64,000 nt of DNA from Nonomuraea thailandensis (GTDB lineage Bacteria; Actinomycetota; Actinomycetes; Streptosporangiales; Streptosporangiaceae), in contig NZ_JAMZEB010000002.1 in NCBI RefSeq assembly GCF_024172165.1, positions 3,989,501 through 4,053,500 on the forward strand. The letters are read 5' to 3'. Numbering within the stretch: position 1 is the stretch's first letter; every line of letters starts with the position of its first letter. Below the pieces are notes generated by a model. That model was given only the letters and a program-made list of their open reading frames with translations, had not been told where the DNA came from and ran no database searches. The position numbers were made by a program, and so were the translations under genes. This document shows, piece by piece, positions 8,291-18,500 of the stretch.

Positions 8291-9652
8291 TCAGCCCGTG
8301 GCGCGGGGCCGGCGGGGCGTGAGCTTCAGCCCGACCGGCCGGTCGGGCTCCAGCATCATGCCCAGCCGCGGCCGTGGCCGGTTGAGCGCCCGCACCTCGA
8401 AGCGGTTCATCAGGCACGCCACGATCAGCGTCACCTCGTGCATGACGAAGGCCTGCCCGACGCACTGATGCCGGCCCGCCCCGAACGGCAGGTACGCCAG
8501 CGGGTGCCGGCCGCGCACCCGTTCCTTGGCGAACCGCTCGGGCATGAACTCCAGCGGCCGCTGCCACACGTCCGGCAGCCGATGCGTCAGGTAGGGAGAG
8601 AGCACCACGGTGGATCCGGCCGGGATCTCCACGCCGTCGATGACGTCGTCGGCCACGGCCACCCGCGCCACCGCCCAGGCCATCGAGTAGACGCGCATCA
8701 CCTCCGACAGCACCATCTGCGTGTACGTCAGCCGGCGTGCGTGCTCGGGCCGGGGCGGGCCCTGCCCCAGCACCTCGTCGGCCTCCTCGCGCAGCCGCCC
8801 GGCCACCTCGGGATGCTCGCTCAGCACCACCCACAGCCACTGCAGGGTCAGCGAGCTGGACTGGGCGCCGGCCACGAACAGCGCCACGATGTCGTCGCTG
8901 ACGTGGTCGTCGCTCAGGGGCTCGCCGTCCGCGCCGGCGCCGTTCAGCAACGCCGTGATCAGGTCGCGGCCGTCGCGGGAGCCGCGGCGGGCGGCGCCGA
9001 TGACGGGATGCAGCAGGTCGTCCACCGTACGGTTGGCGCGGCGGAACGCCCGGTCGCCGGGCAGCGGCACCGCGTGCGGCACGCCGGGCAGCGCCATCCG
9101 CCAGACCAGCGAGCTCAGCGCGGCCGCGATCGCCGCTCCCAGCCGCTCGCAGTCGTGCTGCGGGAACCGCGAGCCGAAGAACGCCGGGTTGATCACCCGG
9201 TACACCATGCGGGTCATCTCCACGCCGGCGTCCACCGGCCGGTCGCCGCTCAGCCGCCGCTCCAGGTCCTCGACGCCGGCGGCGACCGAGGCGGCGATCT
9301 GCTCCCCGTTCTCGTGCAGGTACTTGGCCGACAGCGCCGAGCGCAGGATGTCGCGGCTGGCCAGCCAGCGCGGGCCCTGCCCCGCGATGCCGTCGCCGGT
9401 CAGCCGCCCCAGTGCCTTCCACATCGCCGCGCCGCGCGGGTAGTTCTCCTCGCCGCCGCGCAGCACGTGTGCCAGGTGCTCGGGATGGGAGACCAGGAAC
9501 GGCCGGAACGGGCCCAGCCCCAGCCGGATGATCTCCCCCCGGGACTGCCGCGACAGCCGATCGATCAGGGCGAACGGGCCGCCCCTGCTGCTGCCGGCGA
9601 GCACCTGCCGCAACGAGACGGCCCGCACCCGGCCGCTCACATCCGTCGCCAT
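8291..9652 (-). CDS. Cytochrome P450 with atypical I-helix motif
   Basis: A 453-residue soluble bacterial P450. Diagnostic elements in order: RLGLGPFRPFLVSHPEHLAHVL near the N-terminus; I-helix VALFVAGAQSSSLTLQW; K-helix ExxR in LSEVMRVYS; PERF region (FMPERFAKER); heme-binding loop PFGAGRHQCVGQ with the cysteine ligand near residue 397. The I-helix normally reads A/G-G-x-D/E-T-T/S. Here it is AGAQSS, with glutamine replacing the acid and serine replacing the conserved threonine, a combination that usually signals altered proton delivery or unusual chemistry. No ferredoxin or terpene synthase is adjacent. The substrate is unknown. The start is ATG 9652 after a GGCGGGGG element. Confidence 0.9.
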   Translation of the reverse strand: MATDVSGRVRAVSLRQVLAGSSRGGPFALIDRLSRQSRGEIIRLGLGPFRPFLVSHPEHLAHVLRGGEENYPRGAAMWKALGRLTGDGIAGQGPRWLASRDILRSALSAKYLHENGEQIAASVAAGVEDLERRLSGDRPVDAGVEMTRMVYRVINPAFFGSRFPQHDCERLGAAIAAALSSLVWRMALPGVPHAVPLPGDRAFRRANRTVDDLLHPVIGAARRGSRDGRDLITALLNGAGADGEPLSDDHVSDDIVALFVAGAQSSSLTLQWLWVVLSEHPEVAGRLREEADEVLGQGPPRPEHARRLTYTQMVLSEVMRVYSMAWAVARVAVADDVIDGVEIPAGSTVVLSPYLTHRLPDVWQRPLEFMPERFAKERVRGRHPLAYLPFGAGRHQCVGQAFVMHEVTLIVACLMNRFEVRALNRPRPRLGMMLEPDRPVGLKLTPRRPRATG

Positions 9653-9765
9653 CGGACCCCCGCCCGCCCGGTTACAGAGACGGACCGAATGTTACCGGCT
9701 GTAGCCGTGCGGCGCCGACGGGAGCGGGAGTTCGTGGTCGCGCCGGGCGTCCGGTTACGTGAGGC

Positions 9766-10191
9766 TCAGCCGCAGTGCACGTTGTTGAGCTTGACGCTCG
9801 TCCAGGACGGCGAGATGCCCTCCACGTCGATGCACTGGCCGGGCGCGGAGACGTACACCGGGCCGGCGTAGTACTTGTAGTTGTCGGCGTCGGCGTCCTT
9901 CCCGCTGCCGTCGCCTCGCGAGATCACCACGCCCTTCCAGCTCGTGGTGTTGGCGTAGGGGCCGTCGCCGTAGGTGAGGGCGCAGTTCTTGCCGGTGCTG
10001 GAGCTGTAGTACACCTCCAGGATGCCCGTACGGTAGCCGTACTTCTCGACACCGATGCTGTAGACGCCGACCCGGCTGTAGCTGCTGCCGCAGGGCCCGG
10101 CAGCACTCGCCGGGGTGGCGGTCGCCGCGAGCGTGGTGGTGGCGGCCAGGGTCGCGCCGAACAGGAGGCTTGCCAGCTTGCGTGGACGCAC
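9766..10191 (-). CDS. Secreted SapA-like (spore-associated protein A) small protein
   Basis: A 141-residue precursor starting at GTG 10191 with an ideal AAAGGA ribosome binding site. It has a Sec signal (KLASLLFGATLAATTTLAATATPASA^AGPCG). The mature domain of about 110 residues resembles Streptomyces spore-associated protein A: CGSSYSRVG, ILEVYYSSSTGKNCALTYGDG, DNYKYYAGPVYVSAPGQCIDVEG and a terminal cysteine (NNVHCG). Four cysteines suggest two disulfides. Family knowledge: SapA was recovered from spore surfaces in Streptomyces coelicolor; its function is not settled. It lies 106 bases downstream of the metalloprotease gene on the same strand. Confidence 0.75.
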   Translation of the reverse strand: MRPRKLASLLFGATLAATTTLAATATPASAAGPCGSSYSRVGVYSIGVEKYGYRTGILEVYYSSSTGKNCALTYGDGPYANTTSWKGVVISRGDGSGKDADADNYKYYAGPVYVSAPGQCIDVEGISPSWTSVKLNNVHCG

Positions 10192-10297
10192 AAAGATCCT
10201 TTCGCTTGGTCAGTGGTGCGATCATGAGTACCACTCGCCTCACAGCCGCCGCACACGATTGCCGCTCGATGTGATGATCCACACACGCCCGGCGGCG

Positions 10298-12541
10298 TCA
10301 GACGCGGGTCAGCAGGACGTCGCCGTCGCCGGCCTTCCTGACCACGATGACCGCGTACAGCCCGGTCACCTTCGGGTCGCTGATGGTGACGCGTTCCGAC
10401 CTGTTCGGGCCGCCGCTCGCGGACCTGCGGGCGGCCGAGCGGGGCAGGCCCCACGCGGCCGGGTCGGGCGCCATCACGAAGAGGTCGAGGTCCTGCCCGT
10501 TGCGCGGCACGACGGTGAGCGTGGCGGGCACGCCCCGCTCGATCCACGTCGTGCGCACCTCCACCAGCCGGCCGGCGGCCACGGGGAACTCCTGCGGCGT
10601 CCCGGCCTCCAGGTTGCCGGCGGGCGCCTCGGTCACCTCCATCGCGTACTCCTGGTAGTCGGTGCCGGAGCTGACCGAGTTGACGTACCAGTCGCGGGTG
10701 GCGGGGCCGGGCTGCACGGCGACGAAGTCCGTGCTGGTGGCGGTCCAGTCGCTGCTCTCGACGGCGTCGCCGCCGGCGTTGGGTGTCGTGGCCAGGTCGA
10801 CGTCCGCGCCGTCCGGGCCGGTGACCGCGGCCACCACGTGCCACTTGCCAGGCGTGGTCACGAAGGCCGTCCGGAGCGGGACGTTGGCGGGCCGGCGCAC
10901 CGGGTGCCGGTCGGCCAGGTTCTCGACGTGGTCGGTGTGGATGGCGTTCTGGAACATCGCCCCTTGCGTGAGGTCGTGGTGCTGGGCGCCGAGTGTGCTC
11001 AGGAAGTGGTCGAGGTCCCGGGCGGCCACCTTGCCGAACGCGTCCACGATGGCCTCGGGGCCGAGGCTGCCGAGGTCCCAGTACTTCTCGTCACGTGTTC
11101 CCGAGTCGGCCAGGTCGATGAGCACGCCGGCCACGCGGCCCTCGGTCCTGCCCGCCTCCGCCCCGGTCGGCCAGCCCTCGCTGTACCAGCGCGGGCTCTC
11201 CAGGTCCAGCCCGGAGGTGGCCCACCTGTAGTGCGTCTCGCCGTAGGTCTGGACGGCGACCCAGTCGGCCCAGCCCTCCTTCCACGCGCAGAGCGTGCTG
11301 TTCATCGGCGTCGTCATGTAGTGCTTGCCGCAGGCGGTGCCGTCCGACGGCATCGCGCCGTAGGTGTAGTCCATGATGAAGTGCCCCAGCTCGTGGGGGA
11401 CCGTCATCTTCTCCAGGTGCTCCGACGCGTCCAGGTTGATCTGGAAGCGGCCCAGGCATTCGGTGCCGTTGCCGCCCGAGCAGTAGTACGACCTGGACAG
11501 CACCTTGTCCGGCGCCCAGATGAGGGTCACGGACCGGCAGTTCTGCTCGCCCGGCTTCCAGCAGTCGTCGGCGGGCTCGTCCAGCCAGCCGGTGTAGGCC
11601 TTCCACGTGTCATGGGCGGCGGAGTGCAGCCGGAACGCCCCCTCCATCGGGTGACCGCCCGCGCTCCGGTAGTCGATGACCGTGGCCGACGTGCCGGCGG
11701 GAACGTCCGGCGTCAGCGCGCTCGCATCGGTGTAGATGTCGTCGGGCTTGTCGGAGAAGCCCACGCTCCAGTAGGCGTTGACGGGGCTGACCTCGATCGT
11801 GACGTCCTGGCCCGTGCCGTCCTCCTCGGTGCCGGGAAAGCACACCTGGTAGCCGCCGGACGCGTCCGTCTCGGCCCAGCCGAGCTTGAGGCGGCCGTTC
11901 GGGTCGAGGTCGAACGCGTCCACCTCCGCCATCGGCACGCCGCCGACGGACCCGTCCGTCCTGACGTACGTGACGCGCCCCTGCACGCACGTGTCGCCGG
12001 CCGTCGCCGTCGCGGCCGGCCGTTCCGTACGAGGCCCGCGGCCCTCGCGCGGCATGCCGAACACCGACGACCGCGTGCCGACGGTGACGTAGGCGAGCCC
12101 GCCGGAGGCGGGACCGGGCCGCCCGTCGCGGGCCTGGACGCGGATCGAGGCGGGGCCGGGCGCGACCGCCGTGACGACGCCCTCGTACCGGATCGGCTCG
12201 CCCCCGCGGGCCCGCCAGGTCCGGGTGGCCCGGTCCACCGGGCTGCGGCCGATCGTCGCGGCGGCGCGGGTGAGCCCGGCGGGCGGGATCGCCCACCGCA
12301 TGGTGTCCGGCAGCTCGATGACCGTGGTCGCGTCGGGTATGTCCTGTTTCGGCGTCACCTCGACCGTGAGTTTCGCGGTCTGTCCCACCGCGGGAGCGCG
12401 GTCGAGCGTGACGTCGACGGTGAAGCAGTCACCCGGGACGCAGGTGGGCTGCTTCGGTGCGGCGGCGGAGGCCGGGGCCGTGGTGAGTCCCACGGCCGCC
12501 AGCATCCCCGCCAGAAGGGTCGCCATCGGTCGGCGTGACAT
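10298..12541 (-). CDS. Secreted zinc metalloprotease-like protein (HELGH)
   Basis: A 747-residue secreted protein. ATG 12541 was chosen because AGGAGA lies 7-8 bases upstream; an ATG two codons earlier abuts that element. A Sec signal (RRPMATLLAGMLAAVGLTTAPASA) precedes an Ig-like/DUF11-like region (VDVTLDRAPAVGQTAKLTVEV, residues 45-140) and a carboxypeptidase-regulatory-like beta sandwich (GRLKLGWAETDASGGYQVCF). It then has HELGHFIMDYTYG near residues 381-393, a zincin HExxH signature with more cysteines nearby. The C-terminal 150 residues are beta-rich and pre-peptidase-like (WYVNSVSSGTDYQEYAMEV; DLDLFVMAPDP). The gene starts only 15 bases after the stop of the giant RTX gene, so the two are almost certainly co-transcribed. 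The third zinc ligand was not assigned and proteolysis is inferred. Confidence 0.72.
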   Translation of the reverse strand: MSRRPMATLLAGMLAAVGLTTAPASAAAPKQPTCVPGDCFTVDVTLDRAPAVGQTAKLTVEVTPKQDIPDATTVIELPDTMRWAIPPAGLTRAAATIGRSPVDRATRTWRARGGEPIRYEGVVTAVAPGPASIRVQARDGRPGPASGGLAYVTVGTRSSVFGMPREGRGPRTERPAATATAGDTCVQGRVTYVRTDGSVGGVPMAEVDAFDLDPNGRLKLGWAETDASGGYQVCFPGTEEDGTGQDVTIEVSPVNAYWSVGFSDKPDDIYTDASALTPDVPAGTSATVIDYRSAGGHPMEGAFRLHSAAHDTWKAYTGWLDEPADDCWKPGEQNCRSVTLIWAPDKVLSRSYYCSGGNGTECLGRFQINLDASEHLEKMTVPHELGHFIMDYTYGAMPSDGTACGKHYMTTPMNSTLCAWKEGWADWVAVQTYGETHYRWATSGLDLESPRWYSEGWPTGAEAGRTEGRVAGVLIDLADSGTRDEKYWDLGSLGPEAIVDAFGKVAARDLDHFLSTLGAQHHDLTQGAMFQNAIHTDHVENLADRHPVRRPANVPLRTAFVTTPGKWHVVAAVTGPDGADVDLATTPNAGGDAVESSDWTATSTDFVAVQPGPATRDWYVNSVSSGTDYQEYAMEVTEAPAGNLEAGTPQEFPVAAGRLVEVRTTWIERGVPATLTVVPRNGQDLDLFVMAPDPAAWGLPRSAARRSASGGPNRSERVTISDPKVTGLYAVIVVRKAGDGDVLLTRV

Positions 12542-12556
12542 CGGCATGTCTCCTGA

Positions 12557-15500
12557 TCAGCCCGCGCAGGCCACGGGCGAGTCGAAGTGTCCGGGTGAGG
12601 TGGGGTAGGGCGAACCGCTGTCGCCCGCGGGGACGGCCACCTCGCGCGAGCCCGACGGGTCGCCCGCGCTGCGGCCCGCCCCTGAGCCCCAGGCCACCTT
12701 GGCCAGGAAGTCGAGCATCGCCGGGGAGTGCTGGCGGACGATGTTGTGCCCGCCGTTGGCGGGGCCGCAGTGGGTGTAGAGGTTGAAGCCGCCGTTCCAG
12801 TCGATCATCTTGTCGCCGGGGTTGGGCCCGTTGGCCGTGCGGTCGCCCTGGAGCACGTCGCGGTCCGCGCCGCCGTACTGCCAGTCCACGCCCTGGTGGT
12901 GCTGGTCGTCGGCGGTGGCGGCGTTGTCCTTGGCGGTCATGCGGAACCACGCGCAGGGGTCCACCACCGTGGTCAGCTCGCCTTCCGGCCTCTTGCCGGG
13001 AGCGCACGAGCCCGGGTACGAACCGCGCGGGTTGTAGTCGAGCAGGTCCGCGCCGGCCCCGCCGAAGACGTGGTCGACGAAGCGGTCACCGGTGCCGCGA
13101 GCGGCCGGGTCGAACGCGCCGCCCGTGCGGCAGTCCGCGGTGGCCGCGTCCAGGACGGGGTCGCAGCCCTTGCCGCCCCAGATGACGTCCGCGCCGTCGC
13201 CGCCGAACACCTCGTCGCCGCCGCTGTCGCCGTTGACCAGGTCGTCGCCCGCGCCGCCGTGCATGCTGTCCCTGCCGGGACCGCCGCGCATGCGGTCGTC
13301 GCCGCCCTTGGCGAAACCGTCGTGCGGCATCGCGGCGCTCGCCCAGGCGTCGCCGTCCGCGTCGTGCAGCAGATCCGTACGGCGGTCGTACGTGCCGGTC
13401 TGGAAGCCCCTGTACGTCTCCTTCGGCGGGGCGTTGAGGTTGACCGTGAAAGCGAGCCGCTGGGCGTCGGCGGTGTCGATGCGCTCGTTCACCACGCCGC
13501 CGCGGTCGCCGAGCATGGCGTCCTCGCCGGCGCCGCCGTCCAGCACGTCGTCGCCCAGCTCGCCGAACAGGTCGTCGTCGCCCTGGCCGCCGTCCAGCTC
13601 GTCGTCGCCGTCCTGGCCCCACAGGCCGTCGTCGCCCTCGTCGCCGTACAGGTGATCGGCGCCGGAGGAGCCGCCGGGCTCGCAGGTCGCCTGCGCCTGG
13701 GTGCAGAACCTGGTGGAGCCGCCCGGCAACGCCGGGTCGTGGCTGCGTACGCGCGTCGCGTCGGCGGGCGCCTGGCCTGCCGGGTAACGCTCGGTGTAGA
13801 CCTTCTCGGCGTTGCCTGTCACGGTGCGGACGAGTGAGCCGTTGTCGCCGAGCAGCACGTCGGCCGCGCCGCCGCCCTCGATCGCGTCGGCCCCGTCGGC
13901 GGCGGCCTGCTTCGAGGAGCCGCCGATCAGGTCGTCCTGGCCGGGGGTGTCGTCGCCTTCCAGGTCGGCGGGGCCGCTGGCGTCGCCCTTCCAGCCGGGG
14001 TCGGCGATGGGGTGCGTGGTGGTTCTGGTGGACTCGGCCGCCAGGGGGAGGTCGCCGCGGATCTGGTCCGCGCCGTCGCCGCCCTCGGCGTAGTCGCCGT
14101 GGCCGCCGCCGGAGATCTGGTCGTCGCCGCCCTGTCCCCACAGGACGTCCACGCCGGACCCGCCCGACATCCGGTCCTCGCCCTCGCCCTCGCCCTCGCT
14201 CTCGCTCTCGCTCTCGCCCTCGCTCTCGCCCTCGCCCTCGCCCTCGCCCTCGCTCTCGCTCTCGCCGGAGCTCGCGTCTGCGTCTGCGCCCAGGAGGGTG
14301 ACGGCGCGCGGGGTCATCGGCGTGCCCGCCGAGCCGATGCGGACGGTGGGCCTGGCGGGGGTGCCCGCCTGCGTCACCACGGCGTTGTCGCCCGCCACGA
14401 CGTCGTCCCCCGGGCCGCCGTGCAGGGCGTCCGCGGCATCGGCGGCGGCGGTGTGCGTACCACCCACCAGGTCGTCGTCGCCTTGGTCGCCCTCGGCCCA
14501 GTCCACGCCCGCGCCGCCCTCGGCGTAGTCGTGGCCGTCCTGGCCGCGCAACCGGTCGTGGCCGTCCTGACCGAAGATCGCGTCGTTGCCCGCGCCACCG
14601 TCGGCAACGTCGGGGCCGGAGCCGCCCGCGAGCAGCTTCACCTGGTGGGTGGCCTGCTGGCCCGGCCGCGCGGCGACCCGCGTCGCCACGTCGTCCGCGT
14701 CGGCCGCGGCCTTTCCAGGGGTGGCCGTGGCAGATGGCGTGGCGGGCGGGGTTTCCGTGGCCGTGACCGAGGGGGTGGTGGATGCGGACGCCGACGGGGT
14801 CGGGGTGGCGGACGGGGTCGGGGTGGCGGACGGGGTCGGGGATGGTGGGGCCTGGGCGGAGGTGGTGAGGATCGCGTTGTCGCCGGCGATCACGTCCGGT
14901 CCCTCGCCGCCCACCAGCGTGTCGCCGCCGTCCGGGTGCGGGCCGGCGGCGCCGCCCACGAGCTGGTCCTCGCCGGCCTCGCCGTACACCCTGTCGCCGC
15001 CGACGCCGCCTTCCAGGTGGTCGTCGCCCGCGTCGCCGTGCACCTCGTCGGCCCCGAGCCCGCCGAAGGCGGTGTCGGCGCCGTCGCCGCCGCGCAAGGT
15101 GTCGGCGCCGCCGGCCTCCTCCGGGGTGCCGTCGAGGTCGAAGGGGCCGCCTGCGTCGCCGTTGTCGCCGATGAGCTTGTCCGCTCCGGTGCCGCCGTAC
15201 AGGGTGTCGCCCTGGTCGTCCTTGCCCGCCGTACGGGTGCCGCCGACGAGCAGGTCGTCGCCGTCGCCGCCGAACGCGGTGTCCTGCCCGGCCTCGCCCG
15301 CGACCGTGTCGCCGTGGGCGCCGCCGTAGAGGGTGTCGTCGCCGGAGCCGCCGGTCACCTCGTCGGCGCCGTCGTCGCCGAGTGCCGTGTCGGCGCCGGG
15401 GCCGCCCGCGACCCGGTCGTCGCCGGAGCCGCCGGCGAGCCGGTCGTCGCCTCGTTCGCCGCAGACCCGGTCCTGGCCGCCGCCGGCCTCGACCCGGTCC

Positions 15501-18500
15501 GCGCCGCCGCCCGCCGACACGGTCTCCTTGCCCGCGCCGCCGATGACGAGGTCCCGGCCGTCGGCGTCGCCGTCGTGCTCCTGGCACGGCTCGTCCCGCC
15601 GGCGGTCGCCGAAGACGGTCGCGCCGCCGTCGCCGCCGACGATGTGGTCGTGGCCGTCGCCGCCGGACAACTGCTTGGCCGAGGGCTGCACGCCCGCGGG
15701 CAGCGGCAGGTGGCGCACCCGTCTGGCGGGGCCGAAGTCGTCGCGGCCCTGGGCCTCGCCGACGTCGGACGGCTCGGCGATGACGTAGTCGTCGCCGGGG
15801 CCGCCGGAGATGTCGTCCTCGCCGTGGCCGCCCACGAGCACGTCGTCCCCGCCGCCGCCGATGATCCTCACGGTCTCGCCGGGAGCGGAGTGGCCGGCGA
15901 CCAGGTCGACGGCCTGGCCGCCGTACACCTTGTCGTCGCCCGCGCCGGTGTCGACGTGGTTCGGCCCGGAGTCGGCGGGGCCCGCCTCGTCGCGGCCGAT
16001 CTCCTCGCGCGGCCCGGTGTAGATCTCGTCGGCCGCCGACCCGCCGGTCAGGGTGTCGGCGCCGGGGCCGCCCACCAACAGGCTCGGCTGCGCGCGCAGG
16101 CGCGGCGAGGGGTCGGTGGCCGCGAGCGGGCTGTCGGAGGCGACGGCGATGGTGTCGTCGCCGCCGTTGCCCCACAGCCGGCTCTGGCCGAGCCCGGCCG
16201 CGATGCGGTCGTCGCCGTCGTCCGGGCCGTCGGCGGGCGCGCCGGGCAAGTTGTCGCCGTCCTTCGAGCCGTCGGCGGGCGCGCCGGGCAGATCATCGCC
16301 CTCGTCCGGGCCGTCCGCGGGCGCGCCGGGCGGGTCGTCGGTGGCCCAGTCGGCGACGTCGACGTCGCCGACCCTGCGGGTGGCGGGGGTCAGCCGGCCG
16401 TCACCGGCCGCCCAGCCACCGGCGCCGCCCAGGGTGAGGTAGTCGTCGCCGGGGCCGCCCGCCACGATCGCGGCGGGCCCGTCGTACCGGTCGCCGCTGG
16501 TGACCTGGTCGTTGCCCTTGCCGCCGTCGATCACGTTGCGACCGGCGCCGGCCATGATCATGTCGTCGCCGTCGCCGCCGAACGCCACGACCGTGCGGGT
16601 GAACGGGTGCGGGCCGGCGGTGTCGTCGCCGTACCCCTGGAAGAGCAGCCGCAGCGCGCCCTTCGCGCCCCGCCCGTCGGCCAGCACCCGGTTCAGGCCC
16701 GTGGCACGGTGCTCCTCGCGCACGCCCAGCGCGCTGACCACGAAGCCCTCGTCGCCGGGGAGCTGGCTGACGGTCCACTGCTCGGCGTCGTCGCCCGGCT
16801 CGGCGGTGCTGCCGCCCCTCGCCTTGCGCATCGCGCCGACGTGCAGCACCAGGGCGTCGCCGTCGACGGTCGCGAGTTTCGGCGGATCCTCGTCACACTT
16901 GGGCTTGGCCGAGAAGTCGAGGAGCCTGGCCTCGACGATCGTCCAGTCGAAGCGCTTCTTGAAGATCGAGATGCCCACCTCGACCCACGCCTTCAGGTAG
17001 ACCTTCAGCTCGCCGTCCACGGAGAACAGGCACAGCGGGTTGCGCAGCAGGACGCCCGCGAACTCGAAGAACCTGAACTTGCCGTCGTTGGTGGGGTCGA
17101 GCCAGTTCATGGCGACGGTGAGGAAGACGCCTCCGCTCACGCCCGCCTTGACCAGCACCACGTCGACCGCCGCGCCTGCTTCCAGCCGCCCGGTCAGGGT
17201 GATCGCCGGCAGGGGTCTGCCCTGGTCGTCGGTGGTCTTCAGGTACAGGCTGTCGAGGACCTGCAGGTCGAGCCTGCGCTGCTCGATCGCCTTGCGGATG
17301 CCGTACGTGTCGAAGCCCGCCCTGATGTGGGCCTCGATCCCGGCGGTGCCGGAGATGACGACCATGATGGGCGGCGGCGACCAGACCGGTCCGAAGGACT
17401 GGCTGTAGGAGAAGCCGAGGCGCAGCGGCCCGGAGTCGAACGCGACCAGTTCCACGTCCTTGCCCATCAGCAGGCTGAAGATCGACCGTCCGGCGTTCTG
17501 CAGCACGGGGAAGCTGAAGCCCGCCTTCGAGGAGTGCTCCATGGGCCCCTGCGCGCCGGCGGTCCTGCTCTTCCCGCACGACCTCGCGCCCTGGTCGAGC
17601 GCCGCGAACAGGTCGTTCGTGGCGGGCGCCACGTCCTTGATCAGCGAGTCGGCGACGTCGGGCGAGTTCTCGGTGTTCAGCGCGCGGTCGCCGGCCACGG
17701 TGAAGCTGCCGATGGGGATGTGCAGCTCGCCCTGGCAGTCGGGCAGCGCCGTGACCAGCCTGCCGACCTCGATCATCCGCTCGATGAACGTGGTCGTGCC
17801 GCCGCCCGCGACGGTGTTGTACTTCTTGGCGATCGTCATCAGGTTCACCTCGCCGCCGCCCGCGGCCTTGCTGAGGTCCGACAGCACGGGAATGGGCGCG
17901 TAGAGCTGGTCGATCACCGGTTTGACCGGGTCTGTGATCTTCTTGACCTGGGTCACCACCGGGCCGAGGACGCTGCGGAAGAAGTCGCCGGCCTCCAGGT
18001 TCACGTTGTTGAAGGCGATGTTCAGGTTCGCCGGGTCGGGTGAGCCGCCCTTGGTGAGGTCCCAGTCCAGGTCGAAGTCGCCGAACAGGCCGGGGAACAT
18101 CGCCGAGCCGGCCGTCACCTCGAAGCGCCAGTCCACCGCCACCTTGGCGTGCAGGGAGGTCTCCACCAGGTCGGCGGCGTCGGCGAGCTGGTGCAGGCCG
18201 ATCCGGCCGACGGGCTTGAGCCCGATGGTGAAGGCGCCCGCGAACAGGTCGGGAGAGCTCTGCTCGCGGTTCTTGAGCCTGACATCGAGGATCGCCAGCT
18301 TGGCGTTGATCTCCTCGGGCAGCGAGACGTTCACGCCGACGGTGGCCCGCGGGCGGTTCGCCTCGCCGGCGTCGAGGTAGAAGCCGCTGGCCCGGTCCAG
18401 GCCGACCATGACCTCGGCGTGCCAGCCGAGCTCGGCGCGCACGCCCTTGCCTGGGCCCTGCCGCAGCGCGAGGCCGGGGACGCCGATGTCGAGCGGCCGC

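Noticed and set aside
14171..14268. Regular repeat considered as a CRISPR array
   Set aside because: The units are 6 bases with no spacers and lie in frame inside a coding sequence. No cas genes are present.
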